From: Laetiporus sulphureus 93-53
Taxonomy: Eukaryota; Basidiomycota; Agaricomycetes; Polyporales; Laetiporaceae
Assembly (NCBI RefSeq): GCF_001632365.1
Contig: NW_024468572.1
Span: 65,192-129,191 of the forward strand
Length of the DNA: 64,000 nucleotides
Direction of reading: 5' to 3'
Shown here: piece after piece, positions 46,941-59,800 of the stretch
Numbering within the stretch: the first letter of the stretch is position 1
Layout: each line of letters opens with the position of its first letter
Position numbers and translations under genes: made by a program
The notes under the pieces: model-generated
What the model was told of the DNA's origin: nothing
The model's input: only the letters and a program-made list of their open reading frames with translations
The model's database searches: none

Positions 46941-47479
46941 CGTGCGATCACTAAACGCAGCTGCGCTGGACTGCATCGCATGCCCACCTTTGAGTCCTGC
47001 TAACGGATGTCCTCAGCATCTTTCTATCAGGATGGCTGTGAGTGCTCCCAACCGCACACAGGTCCTTCCGTCATGTATATCGAGCAATCGTTCTCCTGTA
47101 GCACGTCACGCACGCCACGAATGTACCGGCTCCTCCAAGACTTCTTCTGCCGGCACTTCCAGCCCCGTCGCCCTTTCGATCACCGCCTTCGCTCTTTTGA
47201 AGCGTGCGGCAGCCCTTGCGCAGTGTCAACGCACCATCATCAGGCACGCGCCGCACCTGCGTCTGTGCGAAGGTCGCTGACACGTTCGGATCGATTCTCG
47301 CAGAAGTAAATTCGACCTTCTCCGGATCAGGTACGACGGTCGACTTTGCGAGATGCACCTTGTCTGGAGATGTATATGCGGTCCTTATCAGAACAGGCAT
47401 GAACCCGTTCCAAAAAGCACACGACCACTGCCAGGACGAAGGGCTCATTCGGACATTGGTATATCCCGTGCGAGCGAAC

Positions 47480-48200
47480 TCCGTGTTACGAAGCGAAGCG
47501 CATGGCCGAACGTCCCTCGCTCGTCGCTGACGCCGTTCCCCGAGCGGACGCACATCACATACCTGCCCTGTTGAGTCGCGCGCGCTGAAGCTCTGCCCGA
47601 GCTCTGACACGAACACCAAGCTCGCTGACCACCCTCGCATGATCAGCTTCGCACAACAATCGCTCGCTGCTCACATTAGTAGATATATTGAAAGGAATGC
47701 CAATGGAGAGGAGGCTGAGGGATGCGATACAGCGGAGAGAGTGGAGTCAATAGATATAATTGAGAGTCATACGAATCGGCGCGTACTGCATACCGCCCAT
47801 GCACGGGTGGGAAAGCCTCGAGCGGTCGAGCGGTCGCCAGAGTACGAATCACCACATGCCCGCAACGGGACGACGCTGGGAGCCGTTTGAGTTAGTCGAC
47901 CACCTGATACGGAACGCGTACGACCGGTGAAGCTTGAAAGATGATAATAAAACTCACCATCGAGACGCACTCTCCATCGCAAAACAAGATCATGAACCAT
48001 CCTGCTCGCTACGAGCCAACTCGATAACTCGGTCGTCGTCATTTATGTGAGTATGGTGAGACGGCAAGGTTGCGATGGGCCGCTGCTCTCATAATCGGGC
48101 TTGTCATGGACGCACAGACGGGCGGAGTCGCGCATTGGAGTTGAGCGAGTGCATCATGCGAGCAGAGGTTGTGTACAGAAATAAATTTCAGGGCGCATAG
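47480..48200. repeat. Flanking block A3 (third copy of duplicated upstream DNA)
   Basis: Related to A1 and A2. 47683-47805 is almost identical to 39784-39905 (about 122 bp, two or three differences), while the DNA on either side is more diverged. It ends some 2.9 kb before F-box copy 3, with mobile-looking DNA inserted between. Confidence 0.7.
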
Positions 48201-49100
48201 CGTACGACAGCATCAGCTGCGCGAGACGGCGCCCACAGTGCACGGGCCGCCCGCGTAGTCTGCTTTTTGACGCGGGGGTCTTGTCGAGAGGTCAGTTTTT
48301 TCGAGCGGAGATATAAGTCTATTATGGGCAGGCTTTTCGGACTTTGTAATCGGGTGTAATGTTCACTACTAGAGTTACATTTATTATGTATCGCCCGCCA
48401 CATTGCTTCTTATGCCATGTCTGATGATCCTGCTGCTGCCATTCACAATACTGCCAGTTCTGGCTCATTGATGCTCGATGATCTGTAATGCAGTGAAGCT
48501 ATTCAGCTCCTACAGCAACCCATGGATTCAACTAGGGCATGGACAGGATACTTGGTGAGATTCAGAGATGCAGCTGGACAATCAACTCCTTTCTGCTCGA
48601 ACTCTTCACTCTGCCCCTGCACTCTCGAAAGGGAAAAGCTACTATGTCAGTGTCCCTTCAGATAGTATCAGAATTTTTCCATGGAGAAATGAGCATCAAG
48701 GCTTGCAATTTTCATTTCACAATGTTCCAGAACATTATTGGTATGTGGCTCTTCGCTCATACTGCACATCATGGGATTTATGTGGTATGAGGTCAGTTTG
48801 GACTATCCATCTCACATCTTGTACACATCAGCACTGGGTCCGCTAGCCTCCCTCTTCACCTCTGCCAAGGAGGTTTTGCATGTCAGTAGACCTTCTTGGG
48901 AAGTCCAATCATATTGTAGATTATCGGACTCTATTGAAGTTTTACTAAATGACATAGCAGATAGAATAAGTACATAGCTAAGGGAGTGATTACACAAGTG
49001 GGTAGAGAATGCGAAGAAACAAAGCGCATCTAAGCATGCGCTTCAGACGCGTCGCGACGCGTCGAACAAAGTTGTGCCTTATTTGTATTTGCACGTGAGG
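48201..49100. other. AT-richer unassigned segment
   Basis: 48420-48980 has broken + frames (for example SDDPAAAIHNTASSGSLMLD; ARAWTGYLV-type frame) and a base composition more like the mobile elements on the left side of the window. No domain recognised; possibly a transposon remnant. 49021-49060 contains a GACGCGTCGCGACGCGTC palindrome. Confidence 0.35.
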
Positions 49101-50990
49101 TCGGAGTTCACTTTTTGCCGACCCCCCGACAAGGACCCCCAATACACCGCCACTCCTACCCCAGCTGGCCGCCAGCTGGTTGAGCCAGTGGCGCCAGACC
49201 GGGTGCCCAGCTGGGACAGACTGGGCCCCACATGGCCTCCACATTTGGAAGCAGAATGGGGCTGCGCTGAGTCCATACCCACGCATCTCCAGCTGGGGCC
49301 AGCAAAGGGGGGCCACCGGGATTCCTCATTATAATATAGTAATAAATTGTATGATATCATCATCATATTTTCCTCAGCTGTGTGGCCACTATGGGCCACA
49401 GCACTGCAGTTTTTCGAGAAGAAACAGAGTACGATAAAATTAGAGTGACCAAATGCCATACAACAGCGCAATAATAATGCATTGACAGAACCTTGTACAC
49501 GCCAAACCTTCCGACTTCCAAAGCTTCGACACCCTTTGTCCCCTTCAGCACTATCACCCTCTCCATCCTTCTGGCATGATTCCTCTACATGAACTGTCAA
49601 CAGCACCGTCAGAAATCGAATAACAACCAGGGTGAGTGAATACATACCTATTCGAGCTATCGGCGTTTATTGCCTTTGGCGACCCATATGAAATCGTGCG
49701 CTGGCCGTCGTGCGATCTGTTTGAAGTAGATTATGATTAGTACAAAAGCTCCGCGAGCGGCCCCCATTACAATGACGCAGCTATCCTGCGGAGCAGACAG
49801 CTCAGGGCTAAATAGTACATATTGCAATGCTTGGATGCGACCAACAATGATGCGGGTATTAGCCTTGCGGAGCAGACAGCTCATTGCATCCAGCCTTCAA
49901 TGGTGGAAAAGGGTCAGCAGCAAAGATTTTCTTGTTTCCAGCCTTTCTCATTGTGCTTTGCACCCGAGAGCAGTGAATCTTGCCATAGCAGAAAGCAGGG
50001 ACTTCGTGCAACAGAGACCACAGCCAGGCAGGCAAACATTTACAGATTCCGAGCACAGATCAGGTGAGCATGAACACAGAGCATTTGATGAGATAATGGC
50101 TTGTATGCACAGAGACAGGAGACATTAAAGAGAATCGTGCGGCAAAGTCTTCTGGCAAAGTGTTGCGCTCGAGTCAAACGAAATATTTGTGAGGGTCACG
50201 TGGTCTCCTTCCCCATCGCTGCGCAAGATCCTACCGCGCAATCTAACCAAGCCTGTCTCATACTTGCAAAACTGGTTGGCTGCACATATAAAGATGGCAG
50301 CAACTTTGCGTGGAGTGCAGGATGTGAAGCGTACCAAGGAGGCCACAGCACGCAAGGAACGGGCAGATGTGAGGGCAGCAATGAAGGCAGGAAAAGTATC
50401 TGACACAGCAGCGGCAGAACGAGATGCAGGCGAGGAAGGTTTAATAGAAAGCAGTCAGCTTGGAGGATTTTTGTCGCATGATGCTAATACTGAATGAATA
50501 TTGGATATTTTTATTAATACAAGGACTATCATCTACGAGATTTCGGCGCTTAATGCTTGCAATGTAAGCGAAAACGCACATTGGATTGTAGGGCAATTTC
50601 TGGCAATCGAAATGACCTACAAAAAATGGAGCCCTTTCTCGAGACATTTCCCCAGCTGATAAAATTGTTTTTACGTGATGAACGACTATTATAACGTGCC
50701 ATGCTGATTGCGCGAACATCCGTGTTTGAGCGCTTGCAGGACATCAAGTGCCACCTGTAGTGGACTGGATGGGCCATCTGGCATTCAGATGGACCCATCT
50801 GGTCCTGCGGTGGCTAAGGTGTGGAGGTCAGCTGGCGCTGACCAGATGGGCTCACACTGGGAACAAAGTGGCCCCAGCTGGCCAAGCCCAAATGGCTCCC
50901 GGCCGACGCGTCTATGTGGGGAGGCATGGCGTGGGATTGGCGGTGTAGAAAAGCAGAGGTCAGACAAGGATATCCAGAGCGTTCCCGCGG
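49101..50990. mobile_element. Possible non-autonomous mobile element bounded by CAGCTGG-rich blocks
   Basis: Two G+C-rich blocks (49130-49320 and 50745-50915), each packed with CAGCTGG, GCCAGCTG and ATCTGG words, bracket lower-GC DNA with small + frames. One of these frames is 50189-50497, a basic/acidic tail with QDVKRTKEATARKERADVRA. The GCCGAC/GACGCGTC strings recur near both edges. Termini and any duplication were not determined; no transposase motif is recognised. Confidence 0.3.
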
Positions 50991-51051
50991 AGGTTTGAAG
51001 GAATTGCCTCGTCTGCCCACGGGAGACTACGCCCGCGGGCGACTCTAAGCC

Positions 51052-51137
51052 ACAACGCCACATTCTCTCCTTGCCTGTTCCTGCCACCTCAATAGTCCTC
51101 GTAGAGCACTGTCGTCGCAAATTCGACTTGATTGACA
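51052..51137 (+). promoter_or_regulatory. Conserved leader/promoter of F-box copy 3
   Basis: About 86 bp before the ATG match those of copy 1 closely (CAACGCCACATTCTCTCC, TTGCCTGTTCCTGCCACCTCAA, CGTAGAGCACTG). Similarity stops abruptly upstream at about 51040, where unrelated DNA begins. Confidence 0.5.
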
Positions 51138-52973
51138 ATGTCACGTCAGGAAGGTGGTGAAAAGTTATATTCACTCGAAGAATTGAGTATGTCGGACTTG
51201 ATCAAGATACTGTCTTCCAAGTTTGAACAAACCGACGCTCGCCAACGGTGCGTCCCTGCCCACCCTGATCGTACCGTCATTCATACTGATCTTGACCTCA
51301 GTGCGTTCAGGATACTTCATGTCAGTAATGCTTGCTTTGAATCTAGCTCAACGGACTGAGATAATGGCATATAGCTCAAGGATCTTGAGGGGCTGATCAA
51401 GGCAGCCGAGACTACGGTCCAAGCTAGGCGGCGCGACCTGAATGCCCGCGTCGCGATCAACCGTCTTCCTGCCGAAGTGCTCCGGGAGATATTTGTGACG
51501 ACTTGCACCGTCAAGCTAGCTGAATACAGATCTAAACACTATCAATGCAACGACATAACGACCGTATGGAACCCAACTTGGATTGAAAAGGGCAGAGCAG
51601 TCAGTCTCATGCTTGTCTGCTATCGTTGGAAAGAGATCGCCTCGGGGATGCGGGAGCTCTGGAATGGCATTGAGACATATTGGGAACATAAAGATCGTAT
51701 CTTGCTGGAGAGGTCCGGCCGAGGCCCGCTCAAGGTGCTGGCTTGTGACGAACTCGAACCCTCTTATGCTGTTGCGCATGCTCTCTCAAATGTGGAGTAT
51801 TCGTCCCGAATCCAAGGGTTGTACTGGATATGGCCCTTAGCACGTCGCAACAGAGAATACCTTGGAATGCCAGCGCCCTCGCTGAGGTCTCTTGTGTTGC
51901 AAGATGACCAAAGTCGTATGCCAGATGGGACACTTCAACTCTTCGACAACCACACCCCGTGTCTGGAGCGCCTGTCACTGTCACATTTGGGTTGGCTTCC
52001 CAGCAATGCGTTCGCCAAACTGACGTTCTTGGCTCTCGACCATTGCAATATACCGAAAGCTCCCATCAAGTTACACAATTTGCTTGTTGGAACACCAAAT
52101 CTAGTCGATCTCATCCTGCGAAATGTAATCGACAGTAGCTTCCCGCGAGTGCGATTGGAAATTGAGGCTGCGGACATGAAGACTGTGTCGCTCATCCGGT
52201 TGCGCCGGTTGCTCATCGAGTCTATGTGGGCCGATGACATCGATAATGTCTTCCGGGACGCTCGGCTAAACGAAGACATGTCCGTCTCGATCAAAGCTAT
52301 GTGGACGCACAACGATGACCATCGAATTTTGGAATTGGTATCCACTTGGTCATTGAATGTCTTGAAGCAACCCAAGGAACTGCATTTCCAGCCGCACGTT
52401 GCCATCGTCACTGGAGCCTCTTCTGGTCTTCGTTTCGAGGTCGATCATTGCATGATCCTCGAGGATTGGACTGCATTCAACTGGGCATGGACCCTTCCCC
52501 TTTCCAGCATCTCGCACTTGTGCACGTTTGAGTGGGACGCATGCCAGGGGCCCGATCTTGAACGTGTCCATGACCTTCTCAGGCAGACGACCGCGCTTGA
52601 AACACTATCCGTCCACATTGAGGGCCTGACGAAGATCGTCGACGCACTTACACTCTTCCGAGACCCGACCGACCCGCCTCTCTGTCCCACACTGACTACG
52701 CTGCGTGTTGCCATCCGGAAAGATAGTGACTGCGACATCATCCTGGACTCGGTCCTCCTGCATCGTGCGCAGCTTGGCGTCAAACACCTGTACGTCGGTC
52801 TGGTCAATCCTGAGAATGGGCACTGGACACCTCGTCAAACTGTGAAGGACCAGCTGCAAGACAATTTCGAGTCGGTGAATTTTGAGACGCTGTTGTACGA
52901 CAAGGCATACGGCATCACTTTGCCGCTGGTTTGCGATGAGGAGGCACATGCTTTTTGGCCGCCCTGGCTTTAG
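51138..52973 (+). CDS. F-box protein, tandem copy 3 (572 aa), with 10-nt microexon
   Basis: Exons 51138-51247, 51311-51320 (GATACTTCAT) and 51375-52973 give 573 codons without a stop. Start MSRQEGGEKLYSLEELSMSD; coiled-coil LEGLIKAAETTVQARRRDLN; F-box VAINRLPAEVLREIFVTTC, then SLMLVCYRWKEIASGMRELW. The LRR-like body is as in the other copies; the end reads DEEAHAFWPPWL. It shares N- and C-terminal variants with copy 2 (NPENGHWTPRQTVK) but central variants with copy 1 (WPLARRNREYLGMPAP; LERVHDLLRQ), a mosaic. Presumed SCF adaptor. Confidence 0.87.
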
Positions 52974-54679
52974 ACGTTATGTAGGCGAGAGACGACGGTC
53001 AAGATACATTCCGGCCTCCCGAGGACACGCCGAATGATGATATATGCACGTAATGATCATTTCGCAAAAATCGTTGCATGTATCGGCTCCTCTAGCTGCG
53101 ATGCCTCCATCAATAGCATAAGGCGGAAGAGAAGCACACGTCTGAAGAAAAGATCGCCACCTTCGGGTGATGGTGCACAGCAGAACTACCCCCGAACCAG
53201 CAACATTGTGTAGGATCCGCTGATACCGCTGACAAGACCGTTTCAAGACGTTTTTTTTTCTTTCATGCTCAGGCTCTAGATCATCTTCAATAGAATAAAG
53301 CAGGAGCCCGGATGGGAAGGCCAGCGGTACATCATGCTCTTTTATAAAATTGAAGGAGATGGCGTACTGCCCAGGATGGCGATAATGCAAAGTCCGCCAG
53401 CATGTTGGCGACTTGGTCTCATTCAATGTATGTGAAGGTTGAAGCGTATCCGCACGTGGCTGCCAGTCCTCAGGCACCACTTATGCATCCGTAGACCAGA
53501 AGTCTCCAAGAAAAGGTCAGCGACCATAACCCCGGCCCAATTAGGGTTGTGTAATAACTCATTTCATCATTGGCACTCCAGGCAGAGAGACCACCTCCGA
53601 CTATAAGGTGCCAGTGGCAGGGCAATGAGCGAAACTTTGAGTAAGCCGCAGAGAGCTAAATTCAAAGGAGAAAGCAATCCCGAAATGTCCGAAATTTCGC
53701 AGACTACTGCCGAGTAAAGAGTCACGTATCGCACCCGACGCGGGCGTTGAATAACGTGGTTACCATAACGGGTATGTGGCCCACCCGACGGGCGCGGCGG
53801 GCTTGTACGCTTCAGCAGCACAAGTCGCTGGGCATTCATTATGAAACTGTCGCAAATAGATTCCTCCCGCGATACTCATGCCAAGCCCGCTTGCCCAAGC
53901 CCTCTCAGATCGAGATTTTCAACGAGTAAGATGAGATCCTAACTCCTGAGTAGAGCCTAATTTTCGAACATCAAAATAGGCTTGAAGCTCGACAAAGCCG
54001 GCCTTGTGAGGAAAGGTCGTTCTGGTATTCCCCGACCGCAAATGGTACTTGATGCGTACTAGTTAGACAGCAACGATGCCTTGGACGCTTGCAAGGCATG
54101 CGGACCTGCAGTTTTCCCTTCCTACAGCGCGTGTTTCACGCAATTATGCAACGCGCTGTAAAGGGTTTTCTCAAGTTTCTCCTCAAATCATCGTGCCGAA
54201 CGTGCGAAGCTTGGGTGTGGAGTGGAAGTTCCATAAAGCAATGCACCGAGATGATTGTCGCTGTGGCTGGTAGACTACCGCGCTATCCTGCGCCAGTTCG
54301 AGCTCGGCTGTAGGGTCAGCTGATCGCCTTAAGCATCCTCTCTAGTCTTTGCCGGCCCTTGCGTTCCCACCACACGCTTACAGTTGCCCATCGTCATTAC
54401 CCACCTTTCCAACACCCCAAGAGCTCGACGTCATGAAATGGCATTAACTATATACTACGTAGATGGATACATTCTTACACTCCAACAACATTGCTACTCG
54501 TTCCCAGCACTCGTGCATTCAGACATTAAGACGTAACGCGTTAGCCGTGAGACCCCGACGATATACATACAAAGGGCGAACTTCGGCGATGTATAGTCCC
54601 CACAAAGCAAGCTCCGCGATGCACAATCCAAACAGGTCGCGGCGTTCACCCCACAGCCAGGCGAAACGACAGCAGACGC
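52974..54679. other. Intergenic, no intact gene
   Basis: 53060-53480 (-) has an open stretch with FNFIKEHDVPLAFPSGLLLY, without an ATG start, possibly a fragment of a longer protein. T9 homopolymer near 53252. 54680 begins the next gene. Confidence 0.35.
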
Positions 54680-56819
54680 TCATACGGGGGATGTGCACCC
54701 GAACGACGTCGCCGCGCCAGTCTTGAACGTCTCCTGGATCGCGATGCCCGAGCCGTACATGCCAAGCGCCGCCATCGTCAACGACGCTAGGAACAAGAAG
54801 AAGTTGAAGATTTTGAACAGCCGCATCTTCCATCCGCCCGTCCAAATCGCCTTTTTCCAGTTAATCTTGCCCTCAGGCGTGCGCCCGTCCAAGAGCACGT
54901 AGTACCCGAAGATCAGCAGCGGCGGGAACGTGTACGTGAACTGCATGATGCACACCGCCGCGACGAGGCCCGAGATCGTCTGCACCTGCGGGATGGCCGC
55001 GCCGACGATGAATGCGAGCGCCCAGTACAGGAGAACCATCGCGGTCCAGATGAACTGGCCCTTCTTGCTCATCAGCGATGGTCCGTTGAACATGTCCTCG
55101 ACGATGCTGTAGTACGCGACCTTGATGCCGATGTTGCCATACAGGCCCGCGGCGATGATCCCAGTGATGAGAGCCATGACATTACCGACGGTCTGCCACG
55201 CGTATTTCGAGACGCCCTGGTACGCGAGCGGAAGCGTGAACTGGCCCTGAAAGGAGTACACGAAGAGGCCTGCGGGCGCAAATCAGCACCCTCGCACACG
55301 ATCTTAAGCAGGAGACGTGCACGTACCGTACATCATATAGGCGACATAAATCAGCAGCTGGGCGGAGCACATGCCCTTCCAGAAGTCCCATGGCCGGCGC
55401 ATCTCGGCAAGCATCTCAGGGAAAATCATCGCGCCACCATATGCTGCACAAAACATCAGCACGCTCCTCTCCGAGACGTCACGCGACACTCACCAAATAC
55501 CATGTTCATGATGCCGTTCACCTTGTTCGAGAGCGTCTCGTGTGTAAACGCCACGCGCTCAATGGGGCCAATGCTGATACCATAGGCGGTCTTCGCGGAG
55601 GCATAGTTCGGCGGCGAGTGCGCGACGAAGCCCATCGAGACGAAGATGATAAGCAGATTGACCCATACGGCGCTATTCGCGAGCCAGCCGTACGACTTGA
55701 GCGTGCGGATCTGCCCGATCACCATACCCACTCCGGCCCAAATGACGATGCATACGGCGAAGCAGAGCTGGCGGGCATGTTTCAACAAAAAAAATGAGGT
55801 GCGAGGCGTGATACTCACGTGTGCCTTGGTGATCTGGCTCAAACTTTGGCCGTTGCTCAGGCAGAGCGTGCCGACGTTGATGATAAGCTGTATGCTCTGC
55901 AAGATACTGACAACATGCCGGCTGACGCGACCGAATATGCGCTCGGAGATATCTGAATAGGTCTTGATGGGGAAGACGTCCGAGTCGAGCTTGAGGAAGA
56001 GCCACCAAAGCAGGAGACCAGTATAGCATGCAGCAGCGCCCATCTAGCGGGTGCATATTTGACCGAAGGCGGAGTCAGGTACAATCAGCACGGAAGGAAC
56101 ACGGGAGGCGGTGCAAACGTTAGATAAGAAGTGACGTCAAAAAAGGGCCGGAGTGTACGCACGACGGTGTAAAGGATGACGCCGGGAACATAGCCAACCT
56201 GGCTTATCGCATATGGCGCGTTGAACGCTACACACGGTCACTCAGCTTCGCTACTCGGGAATATTATGCAATCATACTCACGACCAAGAATATCGGTGGT
56301 GATGAGATAGAAGACGGCCGCCCACTGCAAATTTAGAAAATCGATTAGCAATAGATGAGGAGGGAGGAAATGAGAGGACGCACTGAAGCAGAGCGAAGGG
56401 CCCTGCGAGCATTAATGCGCTCCTTCTCCTCGGCAGTAAGTGCCGCCTCGGAGACGATGGCGTCCTTCGTGGTCTTTCTGCGTGCACAAGGGTCCCTTCA
56501 GTAAAACCTCACTTGATCCACGGCTTGAATCGCGCACTCACTCATTCTGGGATGCCGAGTCGGGGGTGGGAGGAGCGTCGCCAGCGCCATGGCCAGAGTC
56601 TTCCCACTGGCGTTGGCGCCTTGCAGCAGCGAGATAGTCGTCGAATGTGACCTTGCCATGGTCTGTATGAAGTATGTGCAGGCCGCGCGGATGTGAGTGA
56701 TCCATTGCGGGAGAAAGAGGAAAGCTCGTACGGTAGTCATGTGTGGGCTCGAAGAAATCCTTGCCGTTCTCTTCCTTCTCGAGGCGGGGGTCGCCGTCGA
56801 GGTTAGCACCGTTGTACAT
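54680..56819 (-). CDS. AAAP-family amino-acid transporter (Aa_trans)
   Basis: Proton-coupled amino-acid transporters of the AVT type act at the vacuolar membrane in fungi. ATG at 56817-56819 opens a hydrophilic N-terminus (DYLAAARRQRQWEDSGHGAG). Short exons carry AAFYLITTDILG-like and AFNAPYAISQVGYVPGVILY (the family's first helices). Then come ACYTGLLLWWLFLKLDSDVF, SDISERIFGR, VVSILQSIQLIINVGTLCLS, FAVCIVIWAGVGMVIGQIRT, AYGGAMIFPEMLAEMRRPWD, FQGQFTLPLAYQGVSKYAWQ, NVMALITGIIAAGLYGNIGI and AALGMYGSGIAIQETFKTGA, and the stop is at 54680. About ten membrane segments; introns of 45-80 nt. No stop inside exons. Which amino acid is moved cannot be told. Confidence 0.88.
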
Positions 56820-59800
56820 GGCGGTGTCGAGATATGGGAGATGGTCTGCTTGCGTTCAACGAAGAACGGGAGAAAGCAGATGTGTTCGCAGTTGCGGTGC
56901 GTGGGGAAAAGCGTGCGTGCGAGCGCTGACAGGACGGGAAGTGTGGTACATATGGTGCACGTCTTATCAGCGGGCGGTCGCGAGCACATGGGTGGTCTCA
57001 AAAAAGCATGCCACTGAGCAGCCGAGGCCAATCAACGCTGGCGCAAAATAATGCTGCAGCATGTGGTGCGCCGCTCGATCGGTGACCCGGATCGGCAAGA
57101 TCGGTTTCCCCGCATGGCGTGCCCGGCCAGATCCTCTCCCGATTCCTCCCACCGCCGCCTCCCACCCGAGGGCAACGACGACGACAAGGGCGCACACAGC
57201 ACACGGGCACCTTGCGACGCCCTGGCTGTCGACGCCAGCGAGCTGATGGCTACATGGCAAATCCACAGTGCCCGTTCCAGAGTATCAGGCCAGATCGGAG
57301 GCAGTCTCGCCGTGGCCCCACCTCACGCACGACGGCGGCTGCTCCGACGTCCCGACACCAACCGACAGCGCCCTTGATGGTGCGCCTTAAGCTCCGCCTT
57401 CCACATGCGCAGCCCTTATCTTCATTTTCCATGCTGCACCCATTTCGATATTCCCCGGCCCCGATCATCATCGCGTGCGCGCTTTGCAAATTGGCGCAAG
57501 CCCACGCCAGGGCACACGACCGTCTGCCGTCCTCGATCCTCCTGGGCTCGCCTCCTCCCTCCCAAGGTGACCGTTGTTGCGCGTACGATTGCTCGCAGAT
57601 GAACGCCCTGCCTCCCGCCTGCCCTCGTCGCTAATCAATGTGTCACCTGCTGACCCGCTAGTGTCGCCCTGGCGGCTGTGACCTCCACCATCTGTCAATC
57701 ACGTCAAAATGGACTGTCGCTGGGAATTTGCGGACATGAGGACACCGTCCATGTCTAATACTCGAGCCCTCCCTGAGACTCGGCCAGCTACGCCCTCGCA
57801 CCGCGATGCTTCGGCTCTTACACAGGGACTTTACACGTTTCAGCTAGCCTTGTTCAAGTCCTCGCCATCTGCACTCCGCAGGCGCAGCCCGATCACCACA
57901 ATAGAACGGGCGACAAGATCCGGATGCGCATCATCGCTGCTCGATGATAAGCGGTCGAGAGCCTGACCAGAAAAATGTTTTCGTTCGACGGTGCGCACGT
58001 CATGGCGCGTGACCGTATTTATGGACCATCGAGAGGCCATCTTGCGCAAAATTGATCGCATTCGCCATCCACCAGTTCTTGAATGCATGAACCACCAGCC
58101 GTATTGCGACATTTTCTTGCTCGCTCCACCGGGTAGCAGAGCGTGCATCGACAGCCGATCCACAGGGACCATGACGTGGGCCCGAAAAGTCCACTCGTTT
58201 CGTTCGTCGCACTGGGAGGCTGCGGCACAATATGTCGATTATGCTGTCCCTGAAACGCCGACGCGAGGTTGTCCAATGTCTGCTCAGTCCACATGCCGGT
58301 GATTCGGATCTGTCAACTGATATGCAGGTGAGACGGTAGGTGGCGGCGCAATGCGGCCTCTCCGCCTGAGCGGTCACATCACATGATGGATGGGGATGTA
58401 CAGCCCCTTCGGAGCGTTGTCTCGCCGCATAGCCGTCAAGCCCCAAGAGGAACGGTGAGTTGCTCCTGTCAGACCAAGCGGGACGTGAGAGGCTGCTTCA
58501 ACGCGAAGCCGACAATGCTCTTTCCGCTGCCCCTTCTCAGGTGCGCGTGCGCGCTACGGGTTCTGTTTGAGTCGGGGAACTGTGGCTGCGCGCATACATG
58601 AGGAGGAAAGACATGTGGACCGCCGTCGTTCGTCGCTCGGCTGGCATGGGACGTCGCGCGAGCTTGCCGAGCTCGAAGATTGGACGGGTGCTAATGACCT
58701 GGTGGGTCAAAGCTGGTCTTTCTTCAGGAGGATGGAGGACAGCCTTTAAGGAGAGTCCATGCGAGCGACCTGTGTCGTCGGTCTAGTAGCCAATGGAGAT
58801 CGCTCATCGCTCATCGACATCGGTCCCGTCGCCGTTCGGTATCAAAATTCAAGTTTTGAGGCTTTCTATGCATCGAGAGTCATACGACTGGCAGGCGACA
58901 ACGCGAGAGGACATCGGTGAGCGGCGCAGAGCTCATCGCAGAGGAGAGAGGGAAGGGGAAAGAGGGGAAGCGGGCGTTCGTCGCTCGAAGTGCGAAGGAT
59001 CCTTCTTATCTACGTGCAGGTACCAGTGTGACGCGATTGTCAGATTTAGAGTTATGCAGTGAAGAGAGACGAACGGGAGAAGTTACTCGGCTTGAGGCAT
59101 CACATCGGGAACAAGATGTTGAAAAGGGCAGGTCGATTACCATGTATGGTCATCAGCGACTTGATTGATTTTACAGGTGTCAAGAATGTCCTTCTCAAAT
59201 GAAATCTCACACGGTCTCCATCGGGCGGTCTCGGTTGGACTCATGCCAGGCGGCGAGGCTCTTGTCCGTCGTACAACGGATCGCTGGGTGCGCACGTGAA
59301 GGCTAGCCACCTGCAGTAATATTTGTTACGGCTTCAGTTCAAGACCCTCTACGGATGACATGCGCTTAGACGAACAGAGTCATCTGTCCATGCTCCTTTC
59401 CATCAATCATTTCCCTCACATGCTCGTAGCTAACTTGGAAGGCATCAAGGAAAAAGGCCGATATCAGTGGCCAAGGCGATCCGGCTTTGCGCAATGCAAG
59501 GATGCCTCGCACATCACCAAACGTAGTGCCACCAAGTCACCAGTGAGAGCATGCACCGTCAAAGATGCTCGCTGTCTCCGGTAATGCCGCCACGCAACTG
59601 CTCTGGCAAACCACCTGAAGGGATCGGTGAGTCCGTCACGTATGCCAGCTTCCAATGCTAAGTTTAAATCATAAATCAAGGACAGGCGCCGCAATCATCG
59701 CCATCATGGACTCATAGAAGCTGAGCACAGCATTAAGCTCTCCTCCGAGGAGCACATCACTACCAGTAACCCGCACGCTCAAGTCAGTGATGGCGTGAGA

